A DNA stretch of 64,000 nucleotides, from positions 1 through 64,000 of the forward strand of contig ONWA01000004.1 of assembly GCA_900321425.1 (NCBI GenBank), read 5' to 3'. The notes under the pieces are model-generated. The model saw only the letters and a program-made list of their open reading frames with translations, had not been told where the DNA came from and did not search any database. This document shows, piece by piece, positions 51,775-61,783 of this stretch. The position numbers and the translations under genes were made by a program. This stretch comes from an uncultured Prevotellaceae bacterium. Its GTDB lineage: Bacteria; Bacteroidota; Bacteroidia; Bacteroidales; Bacteroidaceae. The stretch's first letter is position 1; each line of letters starts with the position of its first letter.

Positions 51775-52422
51775 TTATTTCATCTGTCCGGCAGCCTTCG
51801 CCTGACGACGCTTGCTGTCCCAGTTCGGGTCATGACGTTTCTGTAGTTCCTCAGCGATATCCTCGATACGCAACCCCTTGCTAGTAAGCATCACGATCAG
51901 GTGGTACATCATGTCGGCAGCCTCATAAACGAGTTTGTCGTCCTCACCATTGGTAGCCTCAATGACGGTCTCCAGTGCCTCCTCGCCAAATTTCTGTGCC
52001 ATCTTATTGATACCCTTCTGAAACAGGGAGGTGGTATAGCTCCCTTCGGGCATCTCTTTGTGGCGCTTGTCGATAAAGTCCTGCAACTCCTGGAGAAAGC
52101 GTAGAGGACTGCCTTCGTTGACGTCGCCCCAACAAGTATCTGTACCCGTATGACAGGTAGGACCGTGAGGAATCGCTTGAATCAGCAGGGTGTCCTCGTC
52201 GCAGTCGACCTTGATATCGACCAGATCTAGGAAGTTTCCCGATGTCTCACCTTTCGTCCACAGACATTGTCTGCTACGACTCCAGAACGTCACTTTCTTC
52301 GTTTGTAGCGTCTTCTCATACGCCTCTTGGTTCATATATCCAAGCATCAGTACTTTTCGGGTGTTAACATCCTGGATGATAGCGGGAACAAGTCCTCCTT
52401 GTTTTTCAAAATCTATTTTCAT
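51775..52422 (-). CDS. hisIE: Bifunctional phosphoribosyl-AMP cyclohydrolase/phosphoribosyl-ATP pyrophosphatase
   Basis: 215 aa. Residues 1-110 are HisI, with the zinc and substrate cluster in DCDEDTLL and [12 protein letters not shown]; residues 115-205 are HisE, with [11 protein letters not shown] and [12 protein letters not shown]. They carry out steps 3 and 2 of histidine synthesis. Its start overlaps the hisF stop by 4 nt. Confidence 0.94.
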   Translation of the reverse strand: MKIDFEKQGGLVPAIIQDVNTRKVLMLGYMNQEAYEKTLQTKKVTFWSRSRQCLWTKGETSGNFLDLVDIKVDCDEDTLLIQAIPHGPTCHTGTDTCWGDVNEGSPLRFLQELQDFIDKRHKEMPEGSYTTSLFQKGINKMAQKFGEEALETVIEATNGEDDKLVYEAADMMYHLIVMLTSKGLRIEDIAEELQKRHDPNWDSKRRQAKAAGQMK

Positions 52423-53177
52423 CTTCTTATATTTATTCCTTCGTGATACAAGTACGTTTTCAGTTCGGGTAGGGGTATCTCTCCGAAATGGAACACACTG
52501 GCGGCGAGTGCTGCATCCGCATGTCCTATCGTGAACACATCTTTGAAATGCTCCTTACATCCTGCACCACCACTGGCAATGATGGGTATGGACAACTCCT
52601 CCGATAGTTGACAGAGCGCTTCGTTGGCATAGCCATTCTTCACACCGTCGTGGTTCATGCTGGTGAACAGAATCTCACCGGCTCCTCGTTCCTGAGCCTC
52701 GTGGGCCCATTCCATCAACCCTCTTTCCGTCCGTTCCCGACCGCCTTTGAGATAACAGTGCCAACCGTCTTCGTCGTAGCGGGCATCGATGGCACAGACG
52801 CAGACCTGTGAGCCGAAACGCCGTGTGATGTCGCTGATCAATTCGGGACGACGGATAGCCGCACTGTTGACACTCACCTTATCGGCACCCGCATACAACA
52901 GTCGTTCTACGTCGGCCAGTTCGTTGATACCTCCTCCCACTGTGAAGGGGATATTGATCTCCGCAGCCACACGGGTCACCATCTCGGTAAAGGTCTTTCG
53001 TCCTTCGAACGAGGCTGTGATGTCGAGGAACACGAGCTCGTCAGCTCCTTGTTCACTATAGGCTTTTCCTAAGGCGACAGGGTCACCAGCCTTCCTCAGG
53101 TTGACGAAGTTCGTTCCTTTCACCGTCTCGCCGTCCTTGACGTCCAAACAGGGTATGATTCTTTTGGCTAAACCCAT
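52419..53177 (-). CDS. hisF: Imidazole glycerol phosphate synthase cyclase subunit
   Basis: 252 aa TIM barrel. [16 protein letters not shown] holds the catalytic Asp 12-type residue, and FTVGGGINE and [13 protein letters not shown] the phosphate loops. With HisH it makes IGP and AICAR. It overlaps hisA by 10 nt. Confidence 0.95.
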   Translation of the reverse strand: MGLAKRIIPCLDVKDGETVKGTNFVNLRKAGDPVALGKAYSEQGADELVFLDITASFEGRKTFTEMVTRVAAEINIPFTVGGGINELADVERLLYAGADKVSVNSAAIRRPELISDITRRFGSQVCVCAIDARYDEDGWHCYLKGGRERTERGLMEWAHEAQERGAGEILFTSMNHDGVKNGYANEALCQLSEELSIPIIASGGAGCKEHFKDVFTIGHADAALAASVFHFGEIPLPELKTYLYHEGINIRR

Positions 53178-53881
53178 AATCTATTCAAATCAATTTTTCC
53201 TTCATAGATGGCTTTCCCGAAGACAACGGCAGGGATGCCTGCTGCTTCGAGCGCCTCGATATCTTCGTAGGACGATACCCCACCACTGGCGATGAGATGG
53301 AGCTGCGGATAGGCCCGCATCACCTCACGGTAGAGGGCTATAGCCGGCCCCGCTAAGGTACCGTCTTTTGAGATTTCCGTACACAGCACGTTGACGACAC
53401 CTTTCTCGATATAGTATTGGAGAAAGGGTAGGAGGTCTTGCTCCGAATCCTCTTTCCATCCGTTGATGCTGATCTTCCCTTGTCTGACGTCAGCACCGAG
53501 GATGATCCGTTGAGCACCGAATGCCTCCAACCAATGGGTGAACCGTTCTGGTTCGGTTACGGCCACAGAACCGATGGTGACCATCGCTGCACCGTTGTCG
53601 AAAGCCTTTTCCATATCCTCATCGGTCTTGATACCTCCACCGAAATCGACCACCAGTCGTGTCTGTGTAGTGATCTCACGGAGCACCCGTTCGTTGACGA
53701 TATGTTTCGATTTTGCACCGTCGAGGTCGACGACATGCAACCGTTGGGCTCCTAACTGTTCAAACTCCTTAGCCACCTCTACAGGTGATTCGTGATAAAC
53801 AGTCTTCTGCGCATAATCACCTTTGGTGAGTCGTACGCATTTGCCGTCAATAATATCAATCGCAGGAATCCGTTCTATCAT
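53168..53881 (-). CDS. hisA: Phosphoribosylformimino-AICAR ribotide isomerase
   Basis: 237 aa TIM barrel related to His[38 protein letters not shown] and LIASGGVSS give the two catalytic aspartates and phosphate sites. It overlaps hisH by 4 nt. Confidence 0.95.
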   Translation of the reverse strand: MIERIPAIDIIDGKCVRLTKGDYAQKTVYHESPVEVAKEFEQLGAQRLHVVDLDGAKSKHIVNERVLREITTQTRLVVDFGGGIKTDEDMEKAFDNGAAMVTIGSVAVTEPERFTHWLEAFGAQRIILGADVRQGKISINGWKEDSEQDLLPFLQYYIEKGVVNVLCTEISKDGTLAGPAIALYREVMRAYPQLHLIASGGVSSYEDIEALEAAGIPAVVFGKAIYEGKIDLNRLWV

Positions 53882-54468
53882 AGCTCTAAGAAATTTTTGA
53901 GAATGGTTTCACCCACCTTCCCGCTCTTTTCAGGATGGAACTGGGTGGCATAGAAATTATCCTTGTGTAGGGCAGCGCTATAAGGGAGGATATAATCAGC
54001 AGTAGCGATGGTTGATGTGCATAGCGGCACATAGTAGCTATGGACGAAATACACGTAGGGATGGTCGCCCAGGTGCTGCATCAACGGACTTTTCAAGTCT
54101 GTCAGTTGATTCCAACCCATTGCCGGCACCTTGTCTTCATGACGGGTGGGGGAGAATCGTTTCACTTCCGCATCGAAGATACCGATACAATCCACATCTC
54201 CTTCCTCCGAATGCTTACAGAGCAGTTGCTGTCCGACACAAATCCCTAAGACAGGCTGTTGCAAATGACGGATAACATCATCTAACCTTCTGGCTTTCAG
54301 ATATTCCATCGCACTTTTTGCCTCTCCTTGACCAGGAAAGAGCACGCGGTCGGCCTTAGAGAGTTCTTCTGCACGGTCCGTGATCAGGGGGTCTATTCCC
54401 AGTCTGCGTAGCGCATTCACCACGGAGTAGATGTTGCCTGCATTATATTTGACGATGGCAATGTTCAT
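53878..54468 (-). CDS. hisH: Imidazole glycerol phosphate synthase glutaminase subunit
   Basis: 196 aa class I glutamine amidotransferase. The nucleophile elbow is GICVGQQLL (cysteine near residue 79) and the His/Glu pair sits in ATQFHPEKSG near the end. It supplies ammonia to HisF. The usual neighbours hisG, D, C and B are not in the window. Confidence 0.94.
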   Translation of the reverse strand: MNIAIVKYNAGNIYSVVNALRRLGIDPLITDRAEELSKADRVLFPGQGEAKSAMEYLKARRLDDVIRHLQQPVLGICVGQQLLCKHSEEGDVDCIGIFDAEVKRFSPTRHEDKVPAMGWNQLTDLKSPLMQHLGDHPYVYFVHSYYVPLCTSTIATADYILPYSAALHKDNFYATQFHPEKSGKVGETILKNFLEL

Positions 54469-54485
54469 AATCGACTATCCAATGG

Positions 54486-55349
54486 TTAGGAGAAAATAAT
54501 CGTCTTATTGTGGAACGTCAGGATCTTACGCTCAATATGTTTCGAAACGGCTCTTGACAACACAATCTTTTCCAGGTCTTTGCCTTTAAGCACCAGACTC
54601 TCTGGTGTGTCCTTATGTGTGATACGTGCCACATCTTGCTCAATAATAGGACCGGCATCCAAGTCGGCAGTCACATAATGGCTGGTGGCACCGATAATCT
54701 TCACGCCGCGCTCATAAGCCTGATGATAGGGGCGTGCACCGATGAATGCAGGCAGGAACGAATGGTGGATGTTGATGATATGGTTAGGATATTGCTCAAT
54801 CATATCGTCACTGATAATCTGCATATAACGAGCCAGCACGATAAATGTGACTTTTTCTTTTTTTAACAATTCCATCTCAGCAGCTTCGACTTCAGCCTTA
54901 TTGGAATGGTCTTTTTTGATGGACCATACGTAATAGGGAATGTCAAATTGTTCAGCTACATAGCGCAAATCCTCATGGTTACTCACAATACAGGGAATGT
55001 CGCATTCAAATTCTCCAGCTTTCCAACGAGCCAGTAAGTCGTAGAGACAGTGACTCATCTTGCTGACAAATATCGCCATTCGTGGGCGCTGGTCGCTGAA
55101 ATACAGATTGCACGTCATCTGATAACGCTGTGCATAGAGCGTATTGATATATTCCTTGATTTTGTCTTGCGGAATCAAAAAATGGTCGAGCGACCATTCG
55201 ATACGCATAAAAAACATGCTGTCTTCTTTGTCGACATACTGATCGAGATAGACAATATTTCCTTGGTTATCCGTGATAAACTTTGTCACTTCCGATATGA
55301 TTCCTGGTTGATCAGGACAATGGAGAAGCAAAATAGCAGTTTTATTCAT
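54486..55349 (-). CDS. purU: Formyltetrahydrofolate deformylase
   Basis: 287 aa from ATG at 55349; an ATG 9 nt earlier is also possible. An N-terminal ACT domain (about 1-80, LLHCPDQPGIISEVT) precedes a formyltransferase-like domain with the catalytic segment NIHHSFLPAFIGARPYHQAY and the Asp in TADLDAGPIIEQD. It releases formate from 10-formyl-THF for purine synthesis. First gene of the leftward run; a minus-7 element TACCTTTG lies at 55411-55404. Confidence 0.94.
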   Translation of the reverse strand: MNKTAILLLHCPDQPGIISEVTKFITDNQGNIVYLDQYVDKEDSMFFMRIEWSLDHFLIPQDKIKEYINTLYAQRYQMTCNLYFSDQRPRMAIFVSKMSHCLYDLLARWKAGEFECDIPCIVSNHEDLRYVAEQFDIPYYVWSIKKDHSNKAEVEAAEMELLKKEKVTFIVLARYMQIISDDMIEQYPNHIINIHHSFLPAFIGARPYHQAYERGVKIIGATSHYVTADLDAGPIIEQDVARITHKDTPESLVLKGKDLEKIVLSRAVSKHIERKILTFHNKTIIFS

Positions 55350-55403
55350 TTCCTTCAATCGTCTGTTTTGTTTCCTAAATGTTCGTCTTTTTTATTCAAG
55401 ATG

Positions 55404-55411
55404 CAAAGGTA
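55404..55411 (-). promoter_or_regulatory. Minus-7 element of the purU-his-lys-fbp run
   Basis: Minus strand TACCTTTG, 54 nt before the ATG at 55349. No other convincing promoter is seen before 44380, and most genes overlap or are spaced by less than 20 nt. Confidence 0.55.
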
Positions 55412-55561
55412 AGCATTTTATTTCATTAATCACCTTATTTATTTGTAATTTTCACCAATAATTTCATTGAAAACACTCTATTTATCATAATACGTATTCT
55501 CATAAATTTAATAAAGAATAAAAATAAGTGTCCTTTTGCTACGCATTTCAATAAAAAGTAT

Positions 55562-55569
55562 TATCTTTG
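55562..55569 (+). promoter_or_regulatory. Minus-7 element of carB
   Basis: TATCTTTG, 52 nt before the carB ATG. The best TTTG lies 23 nt away, longer than usual. The leader holds a small CGATTT/AAATCG hairpin. The rest of the 270-base divergent gap is AT-rich without other features. Confidence 0.5.
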
Positions 55570-55621
55570 TCGCCGATTTGAAAAAATCGAAAACTTATAG
55601 ATTTAATAAACTCCAATTAAA

Positions 55622-58600
55622 ATGAAAAAGAAACTATCAAAGGTACTCGTTTTGGGAAGCGGCGCATTGAAGATCGGACAAGCCGGTGAGTTCGACTATT
55701 CAGGATCACAAGCACTGAAAGCATTACGTGAAGAAGGAATCTCATCCGTATTGGTCAATCCAAACATCGCCACCATCCAGACATCTGAAGGAATTGCCGA
55801 CAAAGTGTACTTCCAACCTGTCAATACTCATTTTGTGACAGAAATTATCAAGAAAGAGCGACCTGACGGAATTCTCCTTGCCTTTGGTGGTCAGACAGCC
55901 CTCAACTGTGGTACAGAGCTTTATCAGACGGGCGTTTTAAAGGAATATGGTGTTGAAGTGCTGGGTACATCCGTAGAAGCCATCATGTACACCGAGGACC
56001 GCGATTTGTTCGTCAAGAAACTCGATGAAATTCAACTGAAAACGCCTGTTAGTCAGGCTGTTGAGAATATGGACGATGCTTTGAAGGCAGCCCATCGTAT
56101 TGGTTTCCCCGTGATGATTCGTTCAGCTTATGCTTTAGGCGGTCTGGGTTCCGGTATTTGTCCTGATGAGAAAGCCTTCAAGGAACTGGCAGAGAGCGCC
56201 TTTACGTTTGCTCCACAAATCCTTGTAGAAGAATCGCTTAAGGGATGGAAAGAAATTGAGTTTGAGTGTATTCGCGACGCCAACGACCATTGTTTTACGG
56301 TCGCTTCAATGGAGAATTTCGACCCATTAGGCATCCATACTGGTGAATCGATTGTGGTCGCACCTACCTGTTCGCTGACCGACGAGCAGGTAAAAATGCT
56401 TCAGGAAATCACCATCCGATGCGTTCGTCACCTGAATATCGTCGGAGAATGTAATATCCAGTTTGCCTTCAATGCTATAACCAACGACTATCGTATCATT
56501 GAGATCAATGCCCGACTGTCGCGTTCATCGGCGCTCGCCTCGAAAGCAACGGGCTATCCCCTCGCCTTTGTGGCCGCCAAGATTGCCTTAGGCTATACCC
56601 TCGACCAGATTGGTGAGATGGGAACACCTAACTCCGCTTATGTGGCTCCTCAGCTCGACTATATGATCTGTAAGATTCCTCGTTGGGACCTGACAAAATT
56701 TGCAGGTGTCAGTCGTCTGATTGGTTCGTCCATGAAGTCGGTTGGCGAAATCATGTCCATCGGTCGATCGTTCGAGGAAATGATTCAAAAAGGTCTGCGA
56801 ATGATTGGTCAGGGTATGCACGGATTCGTAGGAAATGATCATACAAAATTCGAGAACCTCGACGAGGAACTCTCCCACCCCACAGACCTTCGAATCTTTG
56901 CAATTGCACAGGCCTTGGAGGAGGGTTACACGGTGGAGCGTATTGAAGAATTGACCAAGATTGATGTGTGGTTCCTCGAGCGCTTGAAGAATATTGTAGA
57001 CTTAAAGAATAAACTTTTGAAATTCAGTAGGTTGGAAGATATTCCTGACGAACTGCTTAAAGAAGTGAAGTGCGCTGGATTCAGTGATTTCCAGATTGCT
57101 CGTTTCGTGCTGAAACCCAAAGATGGCAATATGCTCAAGGAGAATTTAGAGGTTCGTAAGTACCGTAAGAGTCGTCAGATTCTGCCCGCTGTTAAGCGCA
57201 TTAACACCGTCGCCAGTGAGCATCCTGAACTTACGAATTATCTTTACATGACATATGCCGTCAATGGTCACGATATCGAATATTATAAGAATGAGAAATC
57301 GGTGGTTGTCCTGGGTTCAGGCGCCTATCGTATTGGTTCGTCCGTTGAGTTCGACTGGTGTTCTGTCAACGCCATCAATACGGCCCGAAAGTTGGGTTAC
57401 AAATCCATCATGATTAACTACAACCCAGAGACGGTATCTACCGACTATGATATGTGTGATCGTCTCTACTTCGACGAGCTCACCCTGGAGCGTGTGCTTG
57501 ATGTCATCGATCTCGAGCAGCCTAAGGGTACTATCGTGAGTGTGGGTGGACAGATACCGAATAATCTGGCCATGAAGTTATATAAACAAGGTGTACCTGT
57601 CTTGGGCACCTCTCCTGTTAATATCGACCGCGCTGAGAACCGTGATAAATTCTCGGCGATGCTCGATAAACTGGGTATCGACCAGCCTGCATGGCGCGCG
57701 CTGACGTCTCTTGACGACATCAAGGAGTTTGTCAATGAGGTTGGCTTCCCCGTTCTCGTGCGTCCTTCGTACGTACTCTCTGGTGCAGCGATGAATGTAT
57801 GTTACGACTACGAAGAGCTGGAGCGCTTTCTGAAGATGGCCACCGAGGTGTCTAAGGATTACCCCGTGGTAGTGAGCCAGTTTATGCAGGAAACCAAGGA
57901 GATCGAGTTCGATGCCGTTGCGGATAAGGGTGAGATTGTTGAGTATGCCATCAGCGAGCATATTGAGTATGCCGGTGTTCACTCCGGTGATGCGACGATG
58001 GCGTTCCCTGCACAGAACATCTACTTCTCGACGGTTCGTCAGATTAAGAAGATTGCCCGTAAGATTGCGACAGAGCTGAATATCAGCGGACCGTTCAATA
58101 TCCAGTTCCTGGCTAAGAACCGCGATGTGAAGGTCATCGAGTGCAACCTGCGTGCCTCACGTTCATTCCCCTTTGTATCGAAAATCCTCAAGCGCAACTT
58201 CATCGAGACGGCCACGAAGATCATGCTCGATGCACCTTACGAGCGTCCTGACAAGTCGGAGTTCGATATCGACCGCATCGGCGTGAAGGCCTCACAGTTC
58301 TCTTTCGCCCGTCTGCAGAATGCCGACCCAGTGCTGGGTGTGGATATGTCGTCAACGGGTGAGGTTGGCTGTCTGGGCGACGATTTCAATGAGGCACTGC
58401 TCAATGCCCTGATTGCTACGGGCTACAAATTGCCTCAGAAGAATATCCTGATCTCCAGTGGTGGTGTAAAAGGAAAGGTCGACCTGTTAGAGCCTGCCCG
58501 CGACTTGGTGAAGAACGGCTATCAGATCTTTGCTACTGAAGGTACGGCCAGATTCTTCGCTGAGAATGGCGTACCTGCCACGAAGGTATCATGGCCTGAT

Positions 58601-58843
58601 GAGTCGGGCGACAACAATGTGATGGACATGATCGCCCAGCATCAGTTCGAGTTGATTGTCAATGTGCCGAAGAACCACTCCAAGCGCGAGCTGACCAATG
58701 GTTATCGTATCCGTCGTGGGGCTATCGACCACAATATCCCACTGATGACCAACGTACGACTGGCCAAAGCGTTCATCGAGGCGTTCTGTGCCATGAAACT
58801 CAATGACATTAAAATTAAGAGCTGGCAAGAGTATAACGCGTAA
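55622..58843 (+). CDS. carB: Carbamoyl phosphate synthase large subunit
   Basis: 1073 aa, the full length of CarB, with two homologous ATP-grasp halves (1-400 and 550-930), an oligomerisation region between, and a C-terminal regulatory MGS-like domain (about 940-1073). KKLSKVLVLGSGALKIGQAG at the start and VVVLGSGAYRIGSSVEFDW near 556 mark the two halves. It makes carbamoyl phosphate from bicarbonate, glutamine and ATP for arginine and pyrimidines. carA is not adjacent, unlike in many bacteria. Confidence 0.96.
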   Translation: MKKKLSKVLVLGSGALKIGQAGEFDYSGSQALKALREEGISSVLVNPNIATIQTSEGIADKVYFQPVNTHFVTEIIKKERPDGILLAFGGQTALNCGTELYQTGVLKEYGVEVLGTSVEAIMYTEDRDLFVKKLDEIQLKTPVSQAVENMDDALKAAHRIGFPVMIRSAYALGGLGSGICPDEKAFKELAESAFTFAPQILVEESLKGWKEIEFECIRDANDHCFTVASMENFDPLGIHTGESIVVAPTCSLTDEQVKMLQEITIRCVRHLNIVGECNIQFAFNAITNDYRIIEINARLSRSSALASKATGYPLAFVAAKIALGYTLDQIGEMGTPNSAYVAPQLDYMICKIPRWDLTKFAGVSRLIGSSMKSVGEIMSIGRSFEEMIQKGLRMIGQGMHGFVGNDHTKFENLDEELSHPTDLRIFAIAQALEEGYTVERIEELTKIDVWFLERLKNIVDLKNKLLKFSRLEDIPDELLKEVKCAGFSDFQIARFVLKPKDGNMLKENLEVRKYRKSRQILPAVKRINTVASEHPELTNYLYMTYAVNGHDIEYYKNEKSVVVLGSGAYRIGSSVEFDWCSVNAINTARKLGYKSIMINYNPETVSTDYDMCDRLYFDELTLERVLDVIDLEQPKGTIVSVGGQIPNNLAMKLYKQGVPVLGTSPVNIDRAENRDKFSAMLDKLGIDQPAWRALTSLDDIKEFVNEVGFPVLVRPSYVLSGAAMNVCYDYEELERFLKMATEVSKDYPVVVSQFMQETKEIEFDAVADKGEIVEYAISEHIEYAGVHSGDATMAFPAQNIYFSTVRQIKKIARKIATELNISGPFNIQFLAKNRDVKVIECNLRASRSFPFVSKILKRNFIETATKIMLDAPYERPDKSEFDIDRIGVKASQFSFARLQNADPVLGVDMSSTGEVGCLGDDFNEALLNALIATGYKLPQKNILISSGGVKGKVDLLEPARDLVKNGYQIFATEGTARFFAENGVPATKVSWPDESGDNNVMDMIAQHQFELIVNVPKNHSKRELTNGYRIRRGAIDHNIPLMTNVRLAKAFIEAFCAMKLNDIKIKSWQEYNA

Positions 58844-58872
58844 GCGTCCTGCCGACTCCCCTATCCTACGCT

Positions 58873-59340
58873 ATGGACAAGTTTGAATATATGTCTCAGG
58901 AAGGCTACGACCAGCTGGTGGCTGAGCTCCGCGAGCTGGAGACCGTAGAACTTCCTCGTATCAAAGAAGCTATCGCTGAGGCTCGCGACAAGGGCGACCT
59001 CAGCGAGAACTTTGAGTACCATGCAGCCAAACGTGAACAGGGTCGACTGCTAAGTCGTATCCGTTTCAAGCAAAGGGTGCTGGAACATGCACGAGTACTC
59101 GACAAATCCCTGCTGAGCAACGACCGTGTCAGTCTGCTGTCCAAGGTCGAAATGACCAACCTGTCTAACAACAGCAAGATGATTTTCACCATCGTCAACC
59201 CACATGAAGCCAACCTGCGCGAAGGAAAAATCTCCATCAAGTCCCCCATTGGTGAAGCTCTTCTCAACAAAAAGGTTGGCGACATCGTTGAAGTCAAAGT
59301 GCCTGTAGGCATTCTCAAACTCCGTATCGACCATTTTTAA
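58873..59340 (+). CDS. greA: Transcription elongation factor GreA
   Basis: 155 aa. N-terminal coiled coil with the acidic tip motif DKGDLSENFEYHAAK (Asp and Glu that activate RNA polymerase cleavage), and C-terminal FKBP-like domain ending VKVPVGILKLRIDHF. It rescues backtracked RNA polymerase. It begins 29 nt after carB, probably on the same transcript. Confidence 0.94.
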   Translation: MDKFEYMSQEGYDQLVAELRELETVELPRIKEAIAEARDKGDLSENFEYHAAKREQGRLLSRIRFKQRVLEHARVLDKSLLSNDRVSLLSKVEMTNLSNNSKMIFTIVNPHEANLREGKISIKSPIGEALLNKKVGDIVEVKVPVGILKLRIDHF

Positions 59341-59498
59341 CCACCTTGCTTTTGTCAATACTTTTCGCAGTATAGGCGCTGCCCATTAACCTGTCGTTTG
59401 CAAGACGATTATTTGCGCGCTGGGCAGCGAGAAAATTCTTGTAGGCCTACCAATTATTTTTCCCTGCCCGGGGAGCAAATTTTTATCTCTCCTTTGAC
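59341..59498 (-). ncRNA. Candidate leftward small RNA downstream of greA
   Basis: A perfect promoter (see next entry) points left into about 155 nt with no real gene but clear structure: the 10-bp palindrome GTAGGCCTAC (59441-59450), a 9-bp stem TGGGCAGCG/CGCTGCCCA (59421-59429 with 59377-59385) enclosing a small TCGT/ACGA hairpin, and CCTGCCCGGGG. Only a 15-codon frame starts near the predicted 5' end. It is antisense to nothing and ends at the greA stop. A mobile repeat carrying its own promoter is the main alternative. Confidence 0.5.
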
Positions 59499-59502
59499 CA
59501 TG

Positions 59503-59534
59503 CAAAGGTACAAAAATTTCATAGCGCTTACAAA
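59503..59534 (-). promoter_or_regulatory. Promoter of the leftward RNA
   Basis: Minus strand TTTG (59534-59531), 20 nt, TACCTTTG (59510-59503). No annotated gene on that strand uses it. Confidence 0.75.
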
Positions 59535-59586
59535 TAAATCCTCAAAAAAAGCACGCAAATAAGCACGCTCAATTATTTTCAACATT

Positions 59587-59692
59587 TGCTACAGTGCTAC
59601 AGTGCTACAGTTGAAAATACAACCCTTCTCCTTGGAGAGCAAAAGAAAGTTCTATTATAGTTTTTGAACTGTAGCACTGTAGCACTGTAGCA
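59587..59692. repeat. 26-bp inverted repeat of GCTACAGT units
   Basis: 59587-59612 and 59667-59692 are perfect reverse complements of 26 bp, each containing three GCTACAGT-type units, with a 54-bp centre. The RNA would fold into a long hairpin. It could be a MITE-like element or a protein-binding palindrome. Confidence 0.9.
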
Positions 59693-59718
59693 CTTGTCTG
59701 AAAATTATTCATCATTTC

Positions 59719-59749
59719 TTTGTACTATCAAAAATAATCGTTATATTTG
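59719..59749 (+). promoter_or_regulatory. Promoter of the 59756 gene
   Basis: TTTG at 59719-59722, 19 nt, TATATTTG at 59742-59749, 6 nt before the ATG. This predicts an almost leaderless mRNA. Confidence 0.75.
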
Positions 59750-59755
59750 CACCTG

Positions 59756-60604
59756 ATGAAACAGTTACTGACTGGAGCACTGCGATGGCTCCCCACTCTC
59801 CTACTCGTTCTCTTCACAGTACAGCCTGTGCAAGCCCAGGATGATGATGATGACGACGATATCGCCTACTCGCTCAAATTAGACGAGGTGGTGATATTGG
59901 CCGATGGTATGACCTTTGAGGAATACCTGCTGAAACAAGTGCTGGCACACGCCAAACCGCTGAAGTCGTATGTACAGACCCTGCGCTATTCAGTAACCTG
60001 CCAACTGGAGAAAGATATCGACCTGACAAAGTTCCCACACCGCAGAACCATTACCTTCGCCGCTCGTCTGGCAGGCTACGGACAGATACTGAGTGCACTG
60101 AGAGAACATAAGCATTTCGGCATTACGATGGCTGAGGACGTGCTCTACAACAAAGGGAAGATTACGACCTCGAACATCCGGATGGTAGAGATGAAGCAAG
60201 AGCTCACCCCAAAACAGATTGCCTCGTTCCTAAAACACGACGGGATGATGAGCGCCAACGTGTACGACAAGTTCTATAAGAAAGTGCGCGAAAAGGTGAA
60301 AGAACTCCAGAAGAAATACAAGAAGAAACAGGAGACGGGCATGAAATACAGCGGTAGCTATACAGCGGGCAACAGAACCTACTATGTGGTGAAGCTCGAG
60401 AATATGCGCGTACATATTGCCGACGGTTGCTGGCAGATTGCCCGTATCAGCTATAACGAAGGACAGAATCATATGCAATACGAATTCAAGGAGATCAAAC
60501 CCGGTCTTTTCGTGGCGAGTCAGGGGAAAGCCAAATTCTACCTCGACAAAGCAAAATGGCCCAAGGGCTACGTCTCTATGAAGATGAACTATACCTATCC
60601 ATAA
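59756..60604 (+). CDS. Secreted protein of unknown function
   Basis: 282 aa from ATG at 59756. A signal peptide (about 1-27, ending VQAQ) is followed by a run of seven aspartates. The remainder has alternating beta-type and charged helical segments, including a basic KEKVKELQKKYKKKQE stretch near 183-198. I recognise no family. It ends 1 nt before the SGNH gene, which is in the same unit. Confidence 0.7.
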   Translation: MKQLLTGALRWLPTLLLVLFTVQPVQAQDDDDDDDIAYSLKLDEVVILADGMTFEEYLLKQVLAHAKPLKSYVQTLRYSVTCQLEKDIDLTKFPHRRTITFAARLAGYGQILSALREHKHFGITMAEDVLYNKGKITTSNIRMVEMKQELTPKQIASFLKHDGMMSANVYDKFYKKVREKVKELQKKYKKKQETGMKYSGSYTAGNRTYYVVKLENMRVHIADGCWQIARISYNEGQNHMQYEFKEIKPGLFVASQGKAKFYLDKAKWPKGYVSMKMNYTYP

Positions 60605-60605
60605 A

Positions 60606-61757
60606 ATGATGAAGACCGACAACAACAAATGGGTGGCCTGCTGGGGCAACGCCACCTCGATTACCAACCGTTGCGAGGCAATCTATGCCAAAGACCTCAC
60701 CCTCCGCTACCCCATCAGAATGTGTTTCAGCGGTACGATGCTCCGTTTCCGGTTCTCGAACCTGACAGGCACCGAACCCGTCACCCTCACGAAGGTATTC
60801 GTGGGTCATAGCCCCATCACCTTTGGTGGAGAGACCAGCGTCACCCTACAGCCCGGCAGAGAGACAGAGAGCGACGCCATCACCTATACCGTACATCGTG
60901 GCGACACCATCGAGGTGAGCTTCTACCTGGCCGACTATACCCAGATGAACAGCGGCACACTCGTGACAGGCCCCCTCTCCAAGGGCATGTATGCCTATGG
61001 CGACTATGCCGAGGATGACGAGCTCCCCATCAAGTTCAGTCGGCACACCAACTGGTTCTACTTCCTCAACACCATCGATGTGCTGACAGCAGCCGAGAAT
61101 CATGCTATCGTGTGCTACGGCGACTCCATCACGGCACAGTCGTGGCCCGACTATATGGCACAGCACGCCTTTGGAACGAATGCTGCGATCATCCGTCGTG
61201 CCGTCAGTGGAACACGCATCCTCCGACAGTATGACTGCATCACCTATCAGGCCTACGGACTGAAAGGAGCCACCCGTTTTCCCATCGAGATGAACGTCGC
61301 CGGAGCGACCGACGTGATCATCCAGCACGGCATCAACGATATTATCCACCCCGTAGGCACCGACGTGAACCCCTTCCGTCCGTGGAGCGACCTGCCCACC
61401 GTCGAGGAGCTGAAGCAAGGGATAGAGAGTCTCTATGTACGTCCTGCCAAGACAATGGGACTGAAAGTATGGAGCGGTACGCTACTCCCCATCTACGGAT
61501 GGCGTACCTACAACGAGGACCGTGAACAGATGCGTCAGCAACTGAATGAGTGGTTGCGCACCTCACCTATCTTCGACGGATGTATCGACTTCGATGCAGC
61601 GGTACGAAGCGTCACCAACCCCAAGGCTTTTGCCGACGGGTTCGATAGTGGCGATCACCTGCACCCCAGCGAAAAGGCCTACGAGGCTATGGCACAGGCA
61701 GCTATCCACAAGCTCATCCGTCGGATGCCGAGATACGACCACGAAGAATTTTATTAA
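60606..61757 (+). CDS. SGNH/GDSL hydrolase
   Basis: 383 aa. An N-terminal beta-sandwich (about 1-160) precedes an SGNH esterase domain: catalytic serine in YGDSITAQSW (S174), QHGINDII (block III) and GDHLHPSEKAY with D350 and H353. There is no signal peptide, so it is cytoplasmic unless exported otherwise. Such enzymes remove acetyl or other esters from sugars. It starts 1 nt after the secreted-protein gene. Confidence 0.87.
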   Translation: MMKTDNNKWVACWGNATSITNRCEAIYAKDLTLRYPIRMCFSGTMLRFRFSNLTGTEPVTLTKVFVGHSPITFGGETSVTLQPGRETESDAITYTVHRGDTIEVSFYLADYTQMNSGTLVTGPLSKGMYAYGDYAEDDELPIKFSRHTNWFYFLNTIDVLTAAENHAIVCYGDSITAQSWPDYMAQHAFGTNAAIIRRAVSGTRILRQYDCITYQAYGLKGATRFPIEMNVAGATDVIIQHGINDIIHPVGTDVNPFRPWSDLPTVEELKQGIESLYVRPAKTMGLKVWSGTLLPIYGWRTYNEDREQMRQQLNEWLRTSPIFDGCIDFDAAVRSVTNPKAFADGFDSGDHLHPSEKAYEAMAQAAIHKLIRRMPRYDHEEFY

Positions 61758-61783
61758 AGCATGTTTTTTTGCGTGCTTTTTTT
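61756..61783 (+). terminator. Terminator of the SGNH gene
   Basis: AAAGCATG pairs with CGTGCTTT (8 bp, one G-U) around a T-rich 8-nt loop and is followed by T residues. It overlaps the SGNH stop codon. Confidence 0.75.

Noticed and set aside
59377-59429. Integron attC site
   Set aside because: The stem lacks the RYYYAAC/GTTRRRY core pair in the right places and no integrase is present.
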